Of a stretch of 64,000 nt of DNA, positions 28,221 to 37,043 are shown one piece after another. The DNA is taken from the NCBI GenBank assembly GCA_027306505.1, contig DAHUZP010000026.1, positions 1 through 64,000 on the forward strand. Reading direction: 5' to 3'. A program made the position numbers and the translations under genes. The notes under the pieces are model-generated. The model was not told the DNA's origin and searched no databases. It worked only from the letters and a program-made list of their open reading frames with translations. The stretch is from Thermoplasmata archaeon. Its GTDB lineage: Archaea; Thermoplasmatota; Thermoplasmata; Lutacidiplasmatales; UBA184. The first letter of the stretch is position 1, and each line of letters begins with the position of its first letter.

Positions 28221-30062
28221 ATGCCCCCAGCGCCGCCCCCGCTCCCCCCTCCGGTGCGCTTCACCTTCGATGGGCTCTACACCTCCGCCCTCCCCGAGGA
28301 GACCCTGCTCCAGGCGCTCTCTCGGCGGCGAGTCCCGGTGCTCACGCGGTCCATCAAGTACCACCGGCCGAGGGGGCCCCTCTGCGGAACCGGGCAGTGC
28401 GCCGGTTGCCTCGTTCGGGTGAACGGCGTCCCCAACGTACGGGCCTGCCGTACCCACCCCAAGGAAGGGGACCGTGTGCACACCGAGAACGCCTGGCCAT
28501 CGGTCCGGCTCGATCTCTTCGGAGCCTTGGACCGGCTCTTCCCCCGTCACATGGACACGATGCACGGCTTCCGGCGACCCCTCTTCCTCCGCCCGCTCTA
28601 CCATCGGGTGGTACGCCGCCTCGCAGGGACCGGCCGCCTTCCCGACCCCTCCCTGGAGATGGGGGGCGCCTCCCTGTCCGTCTCCGCCGGTGAGGCTTCC
28701 GAGGCGCCCTCGCCGGGACCGGCCGTCACCTGTGACGTGCTCGTCGTCGGCGGAGGGGCGAGCGGGGCCCGGGCCGCGCGCCAGCTCGTGGAAGCCCCCC
28801 GGTCGCCCGCGGTCGTGGTGTTGGAGAGGTCGGAGGACTCCCCGCTGGACGCCGGTCCCCTTCCCCCGAACCTCCGGCTGGACCTTCGGACCTCCCTCTC
28901 CTTCCTACCGCCACCCGTCCCAGGGACGAGGGGCTTCGTGGGCCTTGCCAGCCGGGAGGATGGGGGGGCCCTCGAGGTCCGCGCGCGCTCCGTGCTCCTC
29001 ACGACGGGGGCCTACGACGCCTTCTTGCTCTTCGCCGGCAACGACCGGCCCGGCGTCCTCACCGGGGACGGGGCGCTCGCGCTTCGGCGGGCCGGAGGGG
29101 CACCGTCCTTCCGACGGGCGGTGCTCTTCGGCGCGGGGGCCCGGGCCCGCTCGCTCCTCGCTTCGATGCCCGGGAGCTTCGGGGCAATCGTCGCCCCGGG
29201 CCCGCTCGAGCCGGCGACCGCCGACCTGGCCGACAAGGAGGGAGTGAAGGCGTACCCGGACCACCTTCTGCTCTCCGCCCGAGGGAGCCGGAACGTCCGC
29301 AGCGTGCTGCTCCGCGACCGACGCAGCGGCTCCCGTACCTCGCTCCGCGCGGACGGCGTGGTACTCGCCCACCGACGGGTCCCCCACGTCCCCCTCTACT
29401 TCCAGGCCGGCGCCCGGATGACCTGGAGGGGCGCCACCGGCGCGTACTACCCGGAGCTGGACGAGCGCGGTCGGACCAGCGTCGAGGGCCTCTTTGCGGC
29501 GGGAGAAGGAGCTGGGTTCGTAGGGGAGGCCGCCTCAAATGCGAGCGTCGACCGCGCCGTCCGAGGGATCCTAGGGCCCTCGGAGCCGGGCGCGACGGGC
29601 GCCTCCGCCCTGCCGGGCCGGGTGGAGGACTCGGCGAACGAGCTCCTTCCGTACTACCGGGAGCTCCTGCGGCAGCCCTGGCTCGGCAAGCGCGTCGTCT
29701 GTCCCTGCGAGGACGTGGTCGCCGACGAGTTGGACGAAGCGGTGCACGAGGGGTTCACGGGCACCGAGGTGATCAAGCGCTACACCGGGGCTGGCACGGG
29801 CATCTGCCAGGGCCGCTACTGCCTGCCGGACGTGGTGCTCCTCCTCTCGATCCTCGAGGGCCGTCCTCCCTCCCAGGTCGGGTTCATCACCCAGCGTCCG
29901 CCGGCCTGGCCGGTCCCGCTCGCGGACCTCGCACGTCTTCCGACGGACCCGCGCCTCGCTCCGGCCGTAACGGGGAAGCCCTCCCCCTCCCCCTCGACCG
30001 GGGCCTCCCAGGGAGCTCCCGCTGCGGCCGGCGCGGGGGGGTCCCCAGCCTCTTCGGGGTGA
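28221..30062 (+). CDS. FAD-dependent oxidoreductase with N-terminal 2Fe-2S and C-terminal BFD-like Fe-S domain (sarcosine/opine-oxidase alpha-like)
   Basis: CGTGQCAGCLVRVNG...ACR; VTCDVLVVGGGASGARAARQL; VVCPCEDVVADELDEAVHEGFTGTEVIKRYTGAGTGICQGRYC. Confidence 0.82.
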   Translation: MPPAPPPLPPPVRFTFDGLYTSALPEETLLQALSRRRVPVLTRSIKYHRPRGPLCGTGQCAGCLVRVNGVPNVRACRTHPKEGDRVHTENAWPSVRLDLFGALDRLFPRHMDTMHGFRRPLFLRPLYHRVVRRLAGTGRLPDPSLEMGGASLSVSAGEASEAPSPGPAVTCDVLVVGGGASGARAARQLVEAPRSPAVVVLERSEDSPLDAGPLPPNLRLDLRTSLSFLPPPVPGTRGFVGLASREDGGALEVRARSVLLTTGAYDAFLLFAGNDRPGVLTGDGALALRRAGGAPSFRRAVLFGAGARARSLLASMPGSFGAIVAPGPLEPATADLADKEGVKAYPDHLLLSARGSRNVRSVLLRDRRSGSRTSLRADGVVLAHRRVPHVPLYFQAGARMTWRGATGAYYPELDERGRTSVEGLFAAGEGAGFVGEAASNASVDRAVRGILGPSEPGATGASALPGRVEDSANELLPYYRELLRQPWLGKRVVCPCEDVVADELDEAVHEGFTGTEVIKRYTGAGTGICQGRYCLPDVVLLLSILEGRPPSQVGFITQRPPAWPVPLADLARLPTDPRLAPAVTGKPSPSPSTGASQGAPAAAGAGGSPASSG

Positions 30063-30070
30063 GCTCTCGC

Positions 30071-31243
30071 ATGTCTCCCGGACCCCTCAGGAAGGACTAC
30101 GATCTGGTCATCGTCGGGGCGGGCGTTCTCGGGCTCTTCACCGCGCATCACCTCGCCCAGAAGATGGACCCCCGGAGGATCCTGGTCGTGGACCGGGGGT
30201 TCCTCTCCTATGGGGCCTCCGGCCGGAACGGGGGAGGGGTGCGACAGCAGTGGGAGACCCTACCCACCGTGCGGCTCGCCAAGGAGTCCGTCGCGGCCTA
30301 CCGGCGCTTCCCCGTGGAGTTCGGCTTCAACCCCTGGTTCCGGCAGGGCGGCTACCTCTTCCTCGCCTTCTCCACCCAGGAGGAGGAGGCGCTCCGGCGC
30401 GTCCACGCCACGGTCCGTCAGGAGGGGCTGCCCATCGAGTGGCTCTCGGTCCCGGAGGTCCTTCAGGAGGTCCCCGCCCTGGACCCGGAGCGGCTCGTCG
30501 GCGGCTCGTGCCTCCGCTCGGACGGGGTCATCTTCCCGTTCCCGGTGCTCTGGGGGCTCTACCGGTCGCTCCGTCGTGCGGGGGTGGAGGTCTTGACCCG
30601 GACCGAGGTGGTGGGCATCGACCGCGCCGGAGGGCGCGTGAGCGGGGTACGCACCTCCGCCGGGGCCGTCCAAGTACGCAGCGTGGTGAACGCCGCCGGC
30701 GGCTGGTCACGGGACATCTCCGCTCTCGCCGGCCTCTCCACGGTGAACGCTCCGACCCGCCACGAGATCATGGCGACGGAGCCGCTCAAGGCGTTCCTCG
30801 GACCGATGATCGTGACGCTCCGCAAGGGGCTCTACTTCTCCCAGTCCATGCGTGGCGAGGTGATCGGGGGGATCAACCTCCCCCATCCGAAGGGAGGAGC
30901 GGGCTCCATGCCCTCCTCCCTCGAGTTCCTGAGGGAGTATGCTCGGGAGCTGACCACGCTGGTCCCCCGTCTCTCCTCGGTGCGCGTGCTGCGCTCCTGG
31001 GCCGGCTTCTACGACGATACCCCCGACGGCCTCCCGATCATCGGCGAGGACCCGCGTCTGCACGGCTTCGTGCACGCGAACGGCTTCGGGGGTCACGGCT
31101 TCATGCTCGCCCCGGCGGCCGGTCCGCGCGTCGCCCGTACGGTCCTCGGGGAGAGGACGGACCTCGATCCCGCCCTCTTCTCTCCTTCCCGCTTCCTCAC
31201 CGAGGGCGGGCCCCGGACCGTGGAAGGCATCCAGTTGGGCTGA
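30071..31243 (+). CDS. FAD-dependent oxidoreductase (DAO family, sarcosine-oxidase beta-like)
   Basis: YDLVIVGAGVLGLFTAHHLAQK, SYGASGRNGGGVRQQW, GLPIIGEDPRLHGFVHANGFGGHGFMLAPAAG; GTG at 30059 is an alternative start. Confidence 0.85.
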   Translation: MSPGPLRKDYDLVIVGAGVLGLFTAHHLAQKMDPRRILVVDRGFLSYGASGRNGGGVRQQWETLPTVRLAKESVAAYRRFPVEFGFNPWFRQGGYLFLAFSTQEEEALRRVHATVRQEGLPIEWLSVPEVLQEVPALDPERLVGGSCLRSDGVIFPFPVLWGLYRSLRRAGVEVLTRTEVVGIDRAGGRVSGVRTSAGAVQVRSVVNAAGGWSRDISALAGLSTVNAPTRHEIMATEPLKAFLGPMIVTLRKGLYFSQSMRGEVIGGINLPHPKGGAGSMPSSLEFLREYARELTTLVPRLSSVRVLRSWAGFYDDTPDGLPIIGEDPRLHGFVHANGFGGHGFMLAPAAGPRVARTVLGERTDLDPALFSPSRFLTEGGPRTVEGIQLG

Positions 31244-31265
31244 CCTGAACAGGAAGGGGGCGTTC

Positions 31266-31616
31266 CTAGGCCGCCCGCGAAGAGGAGCGGCGTCCGCTGG
31301 GTGGGTCCTCCACGTTCCCGAACGCCTTGGCCCAGGACTCCACGAGGGCTTCCCGTCGCTCGGCCGCAAGGTCGCGCCTTCCGTCGGCCCGGCCGAAGAG
31401 CGGGTCACGGGTGTCGCGGACGTAGCGCAGGAAACCCTCCGGGTCGTGGGAAGCCTGCTCGAAGCCCCATAGGGTGAGCTCGCGCATGAGCGAGGAGCGA
31501 CCGCGCAGTCCCAGCCGTCGACGGGTCCCCGGGTGCAGCCCCGAGCGCGCCGCGCGCCAGGCCTGGGACAAGCTTCGGTGGTCCTTCGTCGAGAGTACCA
31601 TCATCACCATCGGCAT
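31266..31616 (-). CDS. Small protein of unknown function; paralog of 55266-55604 (possible ribbon-helix-helix)
   Basis: MPMVMMVLSTKDHRSLSQAWRAARSGLHPGTRRRLGLRGRSSLMRELTLWGFEQASHDPEGFLRYVRDTRDPLFGR...; strong similarity to the paralog. Confidence 0.75.
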   Translation of the reverse strand: MPMVMMVLSTKDHRSLSQAWRAARSGLHPGTRRRLGLRGRSSLMRELTLWGFEQASHDPEGFLRYVRDTRDPLFGRADGRRDLAAERREALVESWAKAFGNVEDPPSGRRSSSRAA

Positions 31617-31760
31617 GAGCGTTCGAAGGAGGCGTGAGAAGAGGAGCTTAAAATTCGTTTGGTCGCCCCATACATCCACGATAAGGGCCGGTTTCCGAAG
31701 GGGCGTGGCCACTTCGCTCCCACCGGGGGGTCCTCCTCCGTAGCCCGGGGGGTCCCGCGG

Positions 31761-32297
31761 TCAAGCGAGCGCGGGTCCCAGCGGGAAGCGGGCGAGCGTG
31801 GTGTGGCGCGCTCCCTCCGAGGTGAGCAGGCTCGACTTGAGCTCGACGGAACGGACCCAACCGGAGGCGAAGACGGTCTTCTCATGCCGCTCGATCAGTC
31901 CCCGGAACGTCGCGGTGGGGGACCCCGGGCGGATCCGTCGTACGGTGACGTGGGCCGTGAAGGGGCGGTCCTCGACCGGGAAGCCCAAGCCCGCGAGGCC
32001 CCCTTCGGTGCGACGCGCGAGGTCGGCGAGGGGGGCGGCCCCCTCCGAGACCCCGACCCAGAGGACCCTCGGTCGCGCAGAGGAGGGGAAGGCCCCCAGG
32101 CCCCGGAGGGTGACGGGGAAGGCGGAGGCTCCGTGCAGCGCGCGTTCCAGGGTCCGTCCGATCTCCCCGACGCGGTCGTCGGGGACCTCCCCCAGGAACT
32201 TCAACGTGAGATGCGGAGGGGGGGTGGGGGACTCATGGGACGGTCCGAGGCCGGGGACGTGGAAGGTCGGAACGTCCACCGACACGAAGAGCCGCAG
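31761..32297 (-). CDS. thpR: RNA 2',3'-cyclic phosphodiesterase / 2'-5' RNA ligase-like (LigT/ThpR)
   Basis: LRLFVSVDVP; two HxT motifs PHLTLKFLGEV and FTAHVTVRRI. Start codon uncertain; overlaps or abuts the end of the methyltransferase gene. Confidence 0.85.
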   Translation of the reverse strand: MRLFVSVDVPTFHVPGLGPSHESPTPPPHLTLKFLGEVPDDRVGEIGRTLERALHGASAFPVTLRGLGAFPSSARPRVLWVGVSEGAAPLADLARRTEGGLAGLGFPVEDRPFTAHVTVRRIRPGSPTATFRGLIERHEKTVFASGWVRSVELKSSLLTSEGARHTTLARFPLGPALA

Positions 32298-32299
32298 GG

Positions 32300-33493
32300 C
32301 TACCCCTCCCGACGGGCGCCCTCGAGGGCCGTGAGGGTGGGGGTGCCGAACCGGGCGTGGGCCCGCTCGAGCCGGGCTCGCGCGACACGCAGCGCGACGG
32401 GGGAGGCGTCGATCCCGATCCATCGCCGGTGCAGCTCGTGCGCGGCGAGCAGGGTGGTGCCCGAGCCGCAGAACGCGTCCAGCACCAGGCTCCCGGGGTC
32501 CGAGGACGCAGCGATCACGGTCCGCAGCAGCTCCAGGTTCTTCTCCGTGGGATAGGAGGGATAGGGGGGGTCCTTGAACTCCCAGATGTCCTGGCGCTTC
32601 TTCCCACGGGGCACCTTCTCCTCAGCGTAGATCCGCAGCCGAGGGTTGCCGCGCTCCGACCACTCGATCCTTCCCTCCCCGTCCAGCCGCGTCAGCGTCG
32701 AGGGGTCGTACCTCCAGTGCCGGCCCTCCGGGGGCGGGAGGCCTTTCCACGACCGTCCGGTGGGGCCGTCGCGGGTCACCCCCGGGGCGTGCAGCGGGTT
32801 CGTGGTGTACCGGCGTCCCTGGGGGTCCAGGAGAGGAAAGAGGCGCTCGACGTCCTCCGGAGGAAGGCGTTCACGCGACTCGTTCCAGATCCGATCGGCG
32901 GTCTTCGAGTAGAACAGGAGGACGTCCTTCACGTTCCCGTAGGCCGCTCTTCGGAAGTTCTTCGGATTGCACTTGACGCGGGCGATCTCGTTGATGAACC
33001 GGTCCTCGCCGAAGACCTCATCCAGGAGGAGCCGGACGCGGTGACCCACCTTGCAATCGATGTGTACGTAGATCGAACCGCGGTCGGAGAGCAGTCCCCG
33101 GAGCTCCTTCAACCTCGAGCGAAGGAAGGCGAGGAACGGGTCACCGCGCAGGGTGTCCAGGTAGGCGACCTCGGAGGACCCCCGGCCCACCTGGAACGCC
33201 CTCCCGGTGGAGAAGGGGGGGTCGATGTAGACCAGGTCCACCTTCCCGCGGATGGCGGGGTCCGCCTTCAGCCGGAGGAGCCACTCCAGGTTGTCCCCCT
33301 CGAGCAGGAGCCCTTCCGGGCGCTTCCTCTCCGTCCCTCCCGGCGGGGGGGCTCCCGAGGAGGGGGAGGAGGAGGCGGCCGAGGGCGCTCGACCCCTCCG
33401 GGACCGACGGTCGACCCCGGCGAGGGAGGGCCCCGCCCCCGGGAACGTCGGGGCCGCCTCCATCGAGGGGGGACCGCTCACGTCGACCGCCAC
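32300..33493 (-). CDS. Beta-class (permuted) site-specific DNA methyltransferase
   Basis: LEGDNLEWLLRLKADPAIRGKVDLVYIDPPFSTG (motif IV first) then GSLVLDAFCGSGTTLLAAHELHRRWIGID (motif I later). Confidence 0.9.
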   Translation of the reverse strand: MAVDVSGPPSMEAAPTFPGAGPSLAGVDRRSRRGRAPSAASSSPSSGAPPPGGTERKRPEGLLLEGDNLEWLLRLKADPAIRGKVDLVYIDPPFSTGRAFQVGRGSSEVAYLDTLRGDPFLAFLRSRLKELRGLLSDRGSIYVHIDCKVGHRVRLLLDEVFGEDRFINEIARVKCNPKNFRRAAYGNVKDVLLFYSKTADRIWNESRERLPPEDVERLFPLLDPQGRRYTTNPLHAPGVTRDGPTGRSWKGLPPPEGRHWRYDPSTLTRLDGEGRIEWSERGNPRLRIYAEEKVPRGKKRQDIWEFKDPPYPSYPTEKNLELLRTVIAASSDPGSLVLDAFCGSGTTLLAAHELHRRWIGIDASPVALRVARARLERAHARFGTPTLTALEGARREG

Positions 33494-36420
33494 CCCTCGG
33501 GACCCTCCTGCGAGCTATAGGGGTGCGGGGGAAGGACCCATACCCTGGCGCGTTCGGGTCCGGCCCCCTCCCTTTGGAGGAAGTTGCGGAGCCTGCGCGC
33601 GTCCGCCTCCGAACCGACAAGGAAGAGGACCAGGGCCCTCCCGTCCCGGCCCTTCTGGAGGGAACGGCGCAGTCGCTCTGCCTGACGGACCCCGCTCACC
33701 TCCGCCTCCACGTGCACGTCCTTCCCGCTGGAGAAGGACCAGAGCGGTCCTCGGCGGGCCCGGTCCAGTTCCTCCCACCATTGCGTTGGCGCCCAGCCCT
33801 GCGTCGTCTCCGGTCCCGGAAGGACCCTGAGGACCCCGTCGGGCGTGCGGCGGGCAAAGCTGCCCTGGGGTGGGAGCTCCAGCGCGAGCCCCTGTCGGGC
33901 GAAGAACCGGAACGCCTCCCAGAGCAATCGACGGTGCTCCTCGCTCTCTCGGGGGGCTCCGGTCTCGTCCCGGTACCCCAGACGCGCCCAGCCGGCCGGG
34001 GTCAGCTCGATGGTATCGGCCCGACCCGCCGTTCGGGCATCCACGATCCAACGTCGCGCGCGGGCCTGTCGCTCCGCCTCCTCGAGCTCCCAGCGGGAGG
34101 AGCGGCCGCCCCGGTAGAGCGAACGGTCCGAGCTCACCTGCGGGAGCTCGCCCAGGTCCAGCGGGGTCCCCAAGGCCTGGGCACGCGCCGCGCCCAGGAG
34201 CACCGTCCGCTCCGCCTCCTGTGCGACCGAGCCCGGCCCGTGGGCGGCCACGAGCTCTTCGGAGCGGACGTTGCCGTGCTCCCAGGCGGAGCGCTCCGAG
34301 GCCTTGCTCCACCCGGTAACGTCACCGGGGACGGGTCCCGGCAGGGTGAGCAGCTCCGGTCGGCCTTCTCCGTCGCACCGCACCCAGGCGGCATGCGGCG
34401 GGAGGGTGACGATCTGCTCGGCGAGCGAGGGCCACGCGTCGCTCGAGCGAGCTCCCCTCGCCGTCCCACGCGTCCCTCCCCATGGGGTCCCTTCGCTCGC
34501 CCCTCCGTTCCCTGCGCCGCCTCCCACCGCGAGCGAACCCGCGACGCGCAGCGCTTCCGCGGGCGGGAGCCGGAGCGCGATGAGGGTGCCGGCCGCGTCG
34601 AGGGGTGCGCTGGGAAAGAGCCGCTCGAGCCTCGACGCGGACTGCGTCGCAAGCACGCACGCGACGCCGAACTTCCGGCCCTCCTCCACGATCGCGCGGA
34701 GCAGCCGGGGCGAGAACCCCTGCGCCTCGTCGAGGACGAGGAGGACCGAGACCGAGCCTTGGTGGAGGTTCGAGGGACGCCGCAGGAGGCCGAGGTAGGT
34801 GCGGGCGAGCAGCAGGTTCGCGACCGTGAGCGAGATCCCCTCCCCGAGCTCCCCCTTCGGGAGGTGGACGACGAGGCTCCTTCCCCGGGCGAGCTCGACC
34901 TCCGGCCGGAGCTTCTTCGGGCCCGCGCAGGCGACCAGTTCCGCGACCCTGGGGGAGAGGTGGACCTTGGAGAGGCGGTTCTGGCTCGAAGCGAGCAGGT
35001 CAGGCTGCCGCCGCAGGAGCGAGGGCAGCTCTCGAAGACCGTCGGCCAACGCGGGACTGCGCACTTGCTGGGCGAGACGCGGCGCGTGGTCCAGCGGGTG
35101 GTAGAGCAGGTCCGCGACGTCCCGGAGGTTCCCGCCCTCCTGGAGCACGGCCCGGATCCCCGACTCGAGGAAGCGCTCCATCCGAGGGCCCCAGTACTCC
35201 TCCCCTCCTCCGGGGGTCGGGCGAAGGGCCGAGAGCACCTCTCCGGAGAGCAGGTCCTCCTCGGCCGGAGTGAGCCCCGGCTCCCGGAAGGGCGAGCGAG
35301 CGCGCTCTTCCTTCGGCCCGGTCGCCCCTTCGGTTCCCGCACCCGCCAGCCCAGTCTCCATCACGTCCATCCCTACCACCCCGTCACCGGGGCGACGGGT
35401 CGCGTCCATCACGGCGACAAGGTCGGGGGCTTGCGGGCCCATCCTCGCGACGACCGCCGGTCCCAGGTCACCGTGGAGGTCGAAGAGCACGAAAGGCACC
35501 CCGAGCCGGAGCGCGCTCTCGGCGGCGACGTGGGCGAGGAACTGGGTCTTCCCGCTGCCCGTCGTGCCGACGACCGCGACGTGCCGCAGGAGCGAGGGGA
35601 GCGAGAGCCCGACCCCTCGACCATGCCTCCAGGAGGTCCCCAGCGGTAGCTCGCGCCCCGCCGGTGCCTCCCGGGAGCTCGCGCCCGAAGGTGCCCCCGG
35701 AGCGTAGGGGAAGGTCGGGACCCTCCACGGGGACGCGAGCACATCCTCCCCGGGAGGGACGAGCGGTCCGCTGCCGAACCGATCGACCGCGTGGCGTTCC
35801 CACTCCTTCCACGCGTGAGCGTGGGCGGCCGACCCCGGCGCCCAGGGCTCGAAACGGGCCCCCAGCTCCGCCGCGAGGGCGACGCCGCGTCGGTCCCTCA
35901 GCTCGATCGCTCCCCCCACGTCGCTCGCCTCACCGAGCAGGCGCACCGACGCCTGGAGACGGTCGGGGTCCGAGGCCCAGAACAGGCCCTGGACCACCCA
36001 GCGGCCGGGGACCGGCCCGGGCCCGTCCCCGACCGGCCGTCCCGCCGGGATGGAGAACGGAGGGAGGGGGGCGCCCACCCCCTCCCTTCCCTGGGGGCCC
36101 TCGCCCTTCCAGCGCACGAGACCGAAGGCGCAAGGGCCTCGATGACCGGGGGGCACGGGGACGCTCCCGGGTGGGCGGCTCACCAGCCGGTACGGCGAGG
36201 ACGGAGCGGAGCCTCCGGCCGCTCCCAGTACCTCTGGCGAAGCCCGGATTCGGAGCGCCCTCCCCCAGGGGGCCTCCTCCTGCTCTAGGACGAGGTGCGA
36301 GCCGGGGGAGGCTCGGAGAGCCTCCAGCCACCGTCGTACCAGGGCCGAGGCGGGGAGCTCCGCCCCCAGGGCCCAGACGTCGGTCCAGCGGGGGGCGGTC
36401 TGGGTGCGGTCCCCTTTCAT
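33478..36420 (-). CDS. HerA/VirB4/TraG-like ATPase with C-terminal PDG...ExE (nuclease/replication-relaxation-like) domain
   Basis: Walker A VVGTTGSGKTQFLAH, FDLHGDLGPAVVARM, Walker B VLLVLDEAQGFSPRLLRAIVEEGRKFGVACVLATQSASRL; C-terminus RRTPDGVLRV...DVHVEAEVSGVRQAERLRRSLQKG. Confidence 0.85.
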   Translation of the reverse strand: MKGDRTQTAPRWTDVWALGAELPASALVRRWLEALRASPGSHLVLEQEEAPWGRALRIRASPEVLGAAGGSAPSSPYRLVSRPPGSVPVPPGHRGPCAFGLVRWKGEGPQGREGVGAPLPPFSIPAGRPVGDGPGPVPGRWVVQGLFWASDPDRLQASVRLLGEASDVGGAIELRDRRGVALAAELGARFEPWAPGSAAHAHAWKEWERHAVDRFGSGPLVPPGEDVLASPWRVPTFPYAPGAPSGASSREAPAGRELPLGTSWRHGRGVGLSLPSLLRHVAVVGTTGSGKTQFLAHVAAESALRLGVPFVLFDLHGDLGPAVVARMGPQAPDLVAVMDATRRPGDGVVGMDVMETGLAGAGTEGATGPKEERARSPFREPGLTPAEEDLLSGEVLSALRPTPGGGEEYWGPRMERFLESGIRAVLQEGGNLRDVADLLYHPLDHAPRLAQQVRSPALADGLRELPSLLRRQPDLLASSQNRLSKVHLSPRVAELVACAGPKKLRPEVELARGRSLVVHLPKGELGEGISLTVANLLLARTYLGLLRRPSNLHQGSVSVLLVLDEAQGFSPRLLRAIVEEGRKFGVACVLATQSASRLERLFPSAPLDAAGTLIALRLPPAEALRVAGSLAVGGGAGNGGASEGTPWGGTRGTARGARSSDAWPSLAEQIVTLPPHAAWVRCDGEGRPELLTLPGPVPGDVTGWSKASERSAWEHGNVRSEELVAAHGPGSVAQEAERTVLLGAARAQALGTPLDLGELPQVSSDRSLYRGGRSSRWELEEAERQARARRWIVDARTAGRADTIELTPAGWARLGYRDETGAPRESEEHRRLLWEAFRFFARQGLALELPPQGSFARRTPDGVLRVLPGPETTQGWAPTQWWEELDRARRGPLWSFSSGKDVHVEAEVSGVRQAERLRRSLQKGRDGRALVLFLVGSEADARRLRNFLQREGAGPERARVWVLPPHPYSSQEGPEGWRST

Positions 36421-36611
36421 GGTCCCTCCATCAGCGTCCGGAGGGGAGCCGCAAGGACGAACCGGTGCACGATCCGTCCGGGCCCTACGACCCAGAGGAC
36501 GAGGCTCCCGTCGTGGGCTCGGCTGACCCAGAGGCGCGGGGCGATGGGGATCCTCGGGCTCGTCCCCAGGTCACGAACGAGGCTCTCCGGTCGAGGCTCG
36601 GCGGCGAGCAT
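36417..36611 (-). CDS. Small hypothetical protein (64 aa) coupled to HerA-like gene
   Basis: ATGA overlap with the downstream HerA-like start; stop of the upstream ORF abuts its ATG. Confidence 0.6.
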   Translation of the reverse strand: MLAAEPRPESLVRDLGTSPRIPIAPRLWVSRAHDGSLVLWVVGPGRIVHRFVLAAPLRTLMEGP

Positions 36612-37043
36612 CTAGGCCACCTCGTGCGTCCGGAGCTCGTTCGCGCACCGGAGCAGCTCCGCCGCCACGCGGGCGATCCCGGGAAGTCCGGAGGCGATCG
36701 CCCACCGGATCGGCTCGCATCGGGAGAGCTCGCGCCAGATGGGCAGCCCCTCCCTCGACGGCAGGCGGACGTACCAGACCGGCGGGCGGTGGGGGCTGAG
36801 GACCAGGTGGGCGAGGGGGGCGACGGTCAGCGAGAGGGGGATCCTCACCCCTCCGAGGCAGACCGATCCGGCGGGGAGACCGGCGAGGACCAGGTCGCAG
36901 CCCTCTCCGGGAAAGGCGGGAACGGGGCGTTCCTGGGGCCCTCCGTTCGTGAGGGTGCTCCCAGGGTGGGCGGGCAAGTTCGGGTTCGGCGCTACGCAGG
37001 CGATCCCTCGGGCCTGTCGGCCCGTCAGCTCTTCCAGCTGCAT
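36612..37043 (-). CDS. Hypothetical protein (143 aa), first gene of HerA/methyltransferase operon
   Basis: MQLEELTGRQARGIACVAPNPNLP...PPVWYVRLPSREGLPIWRELSRCEPIRWAIASGLPGIARVAAELLRC; contiguous with the next ORF. Confidence 0.6.
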   Translation of the reverse strand: MQLEELTGRQARGIACVAPNPNLPAHPGSTLTNGGPQERPVPAFPGEGCDLVLAGLPAGSVCLGGVRIPLSLTVAPLAHLVLSPHRPPVWYVRLPSREGLPIWRELSRCEPIRWAIASGLPGIARVAAELLRCANELRTHEVA

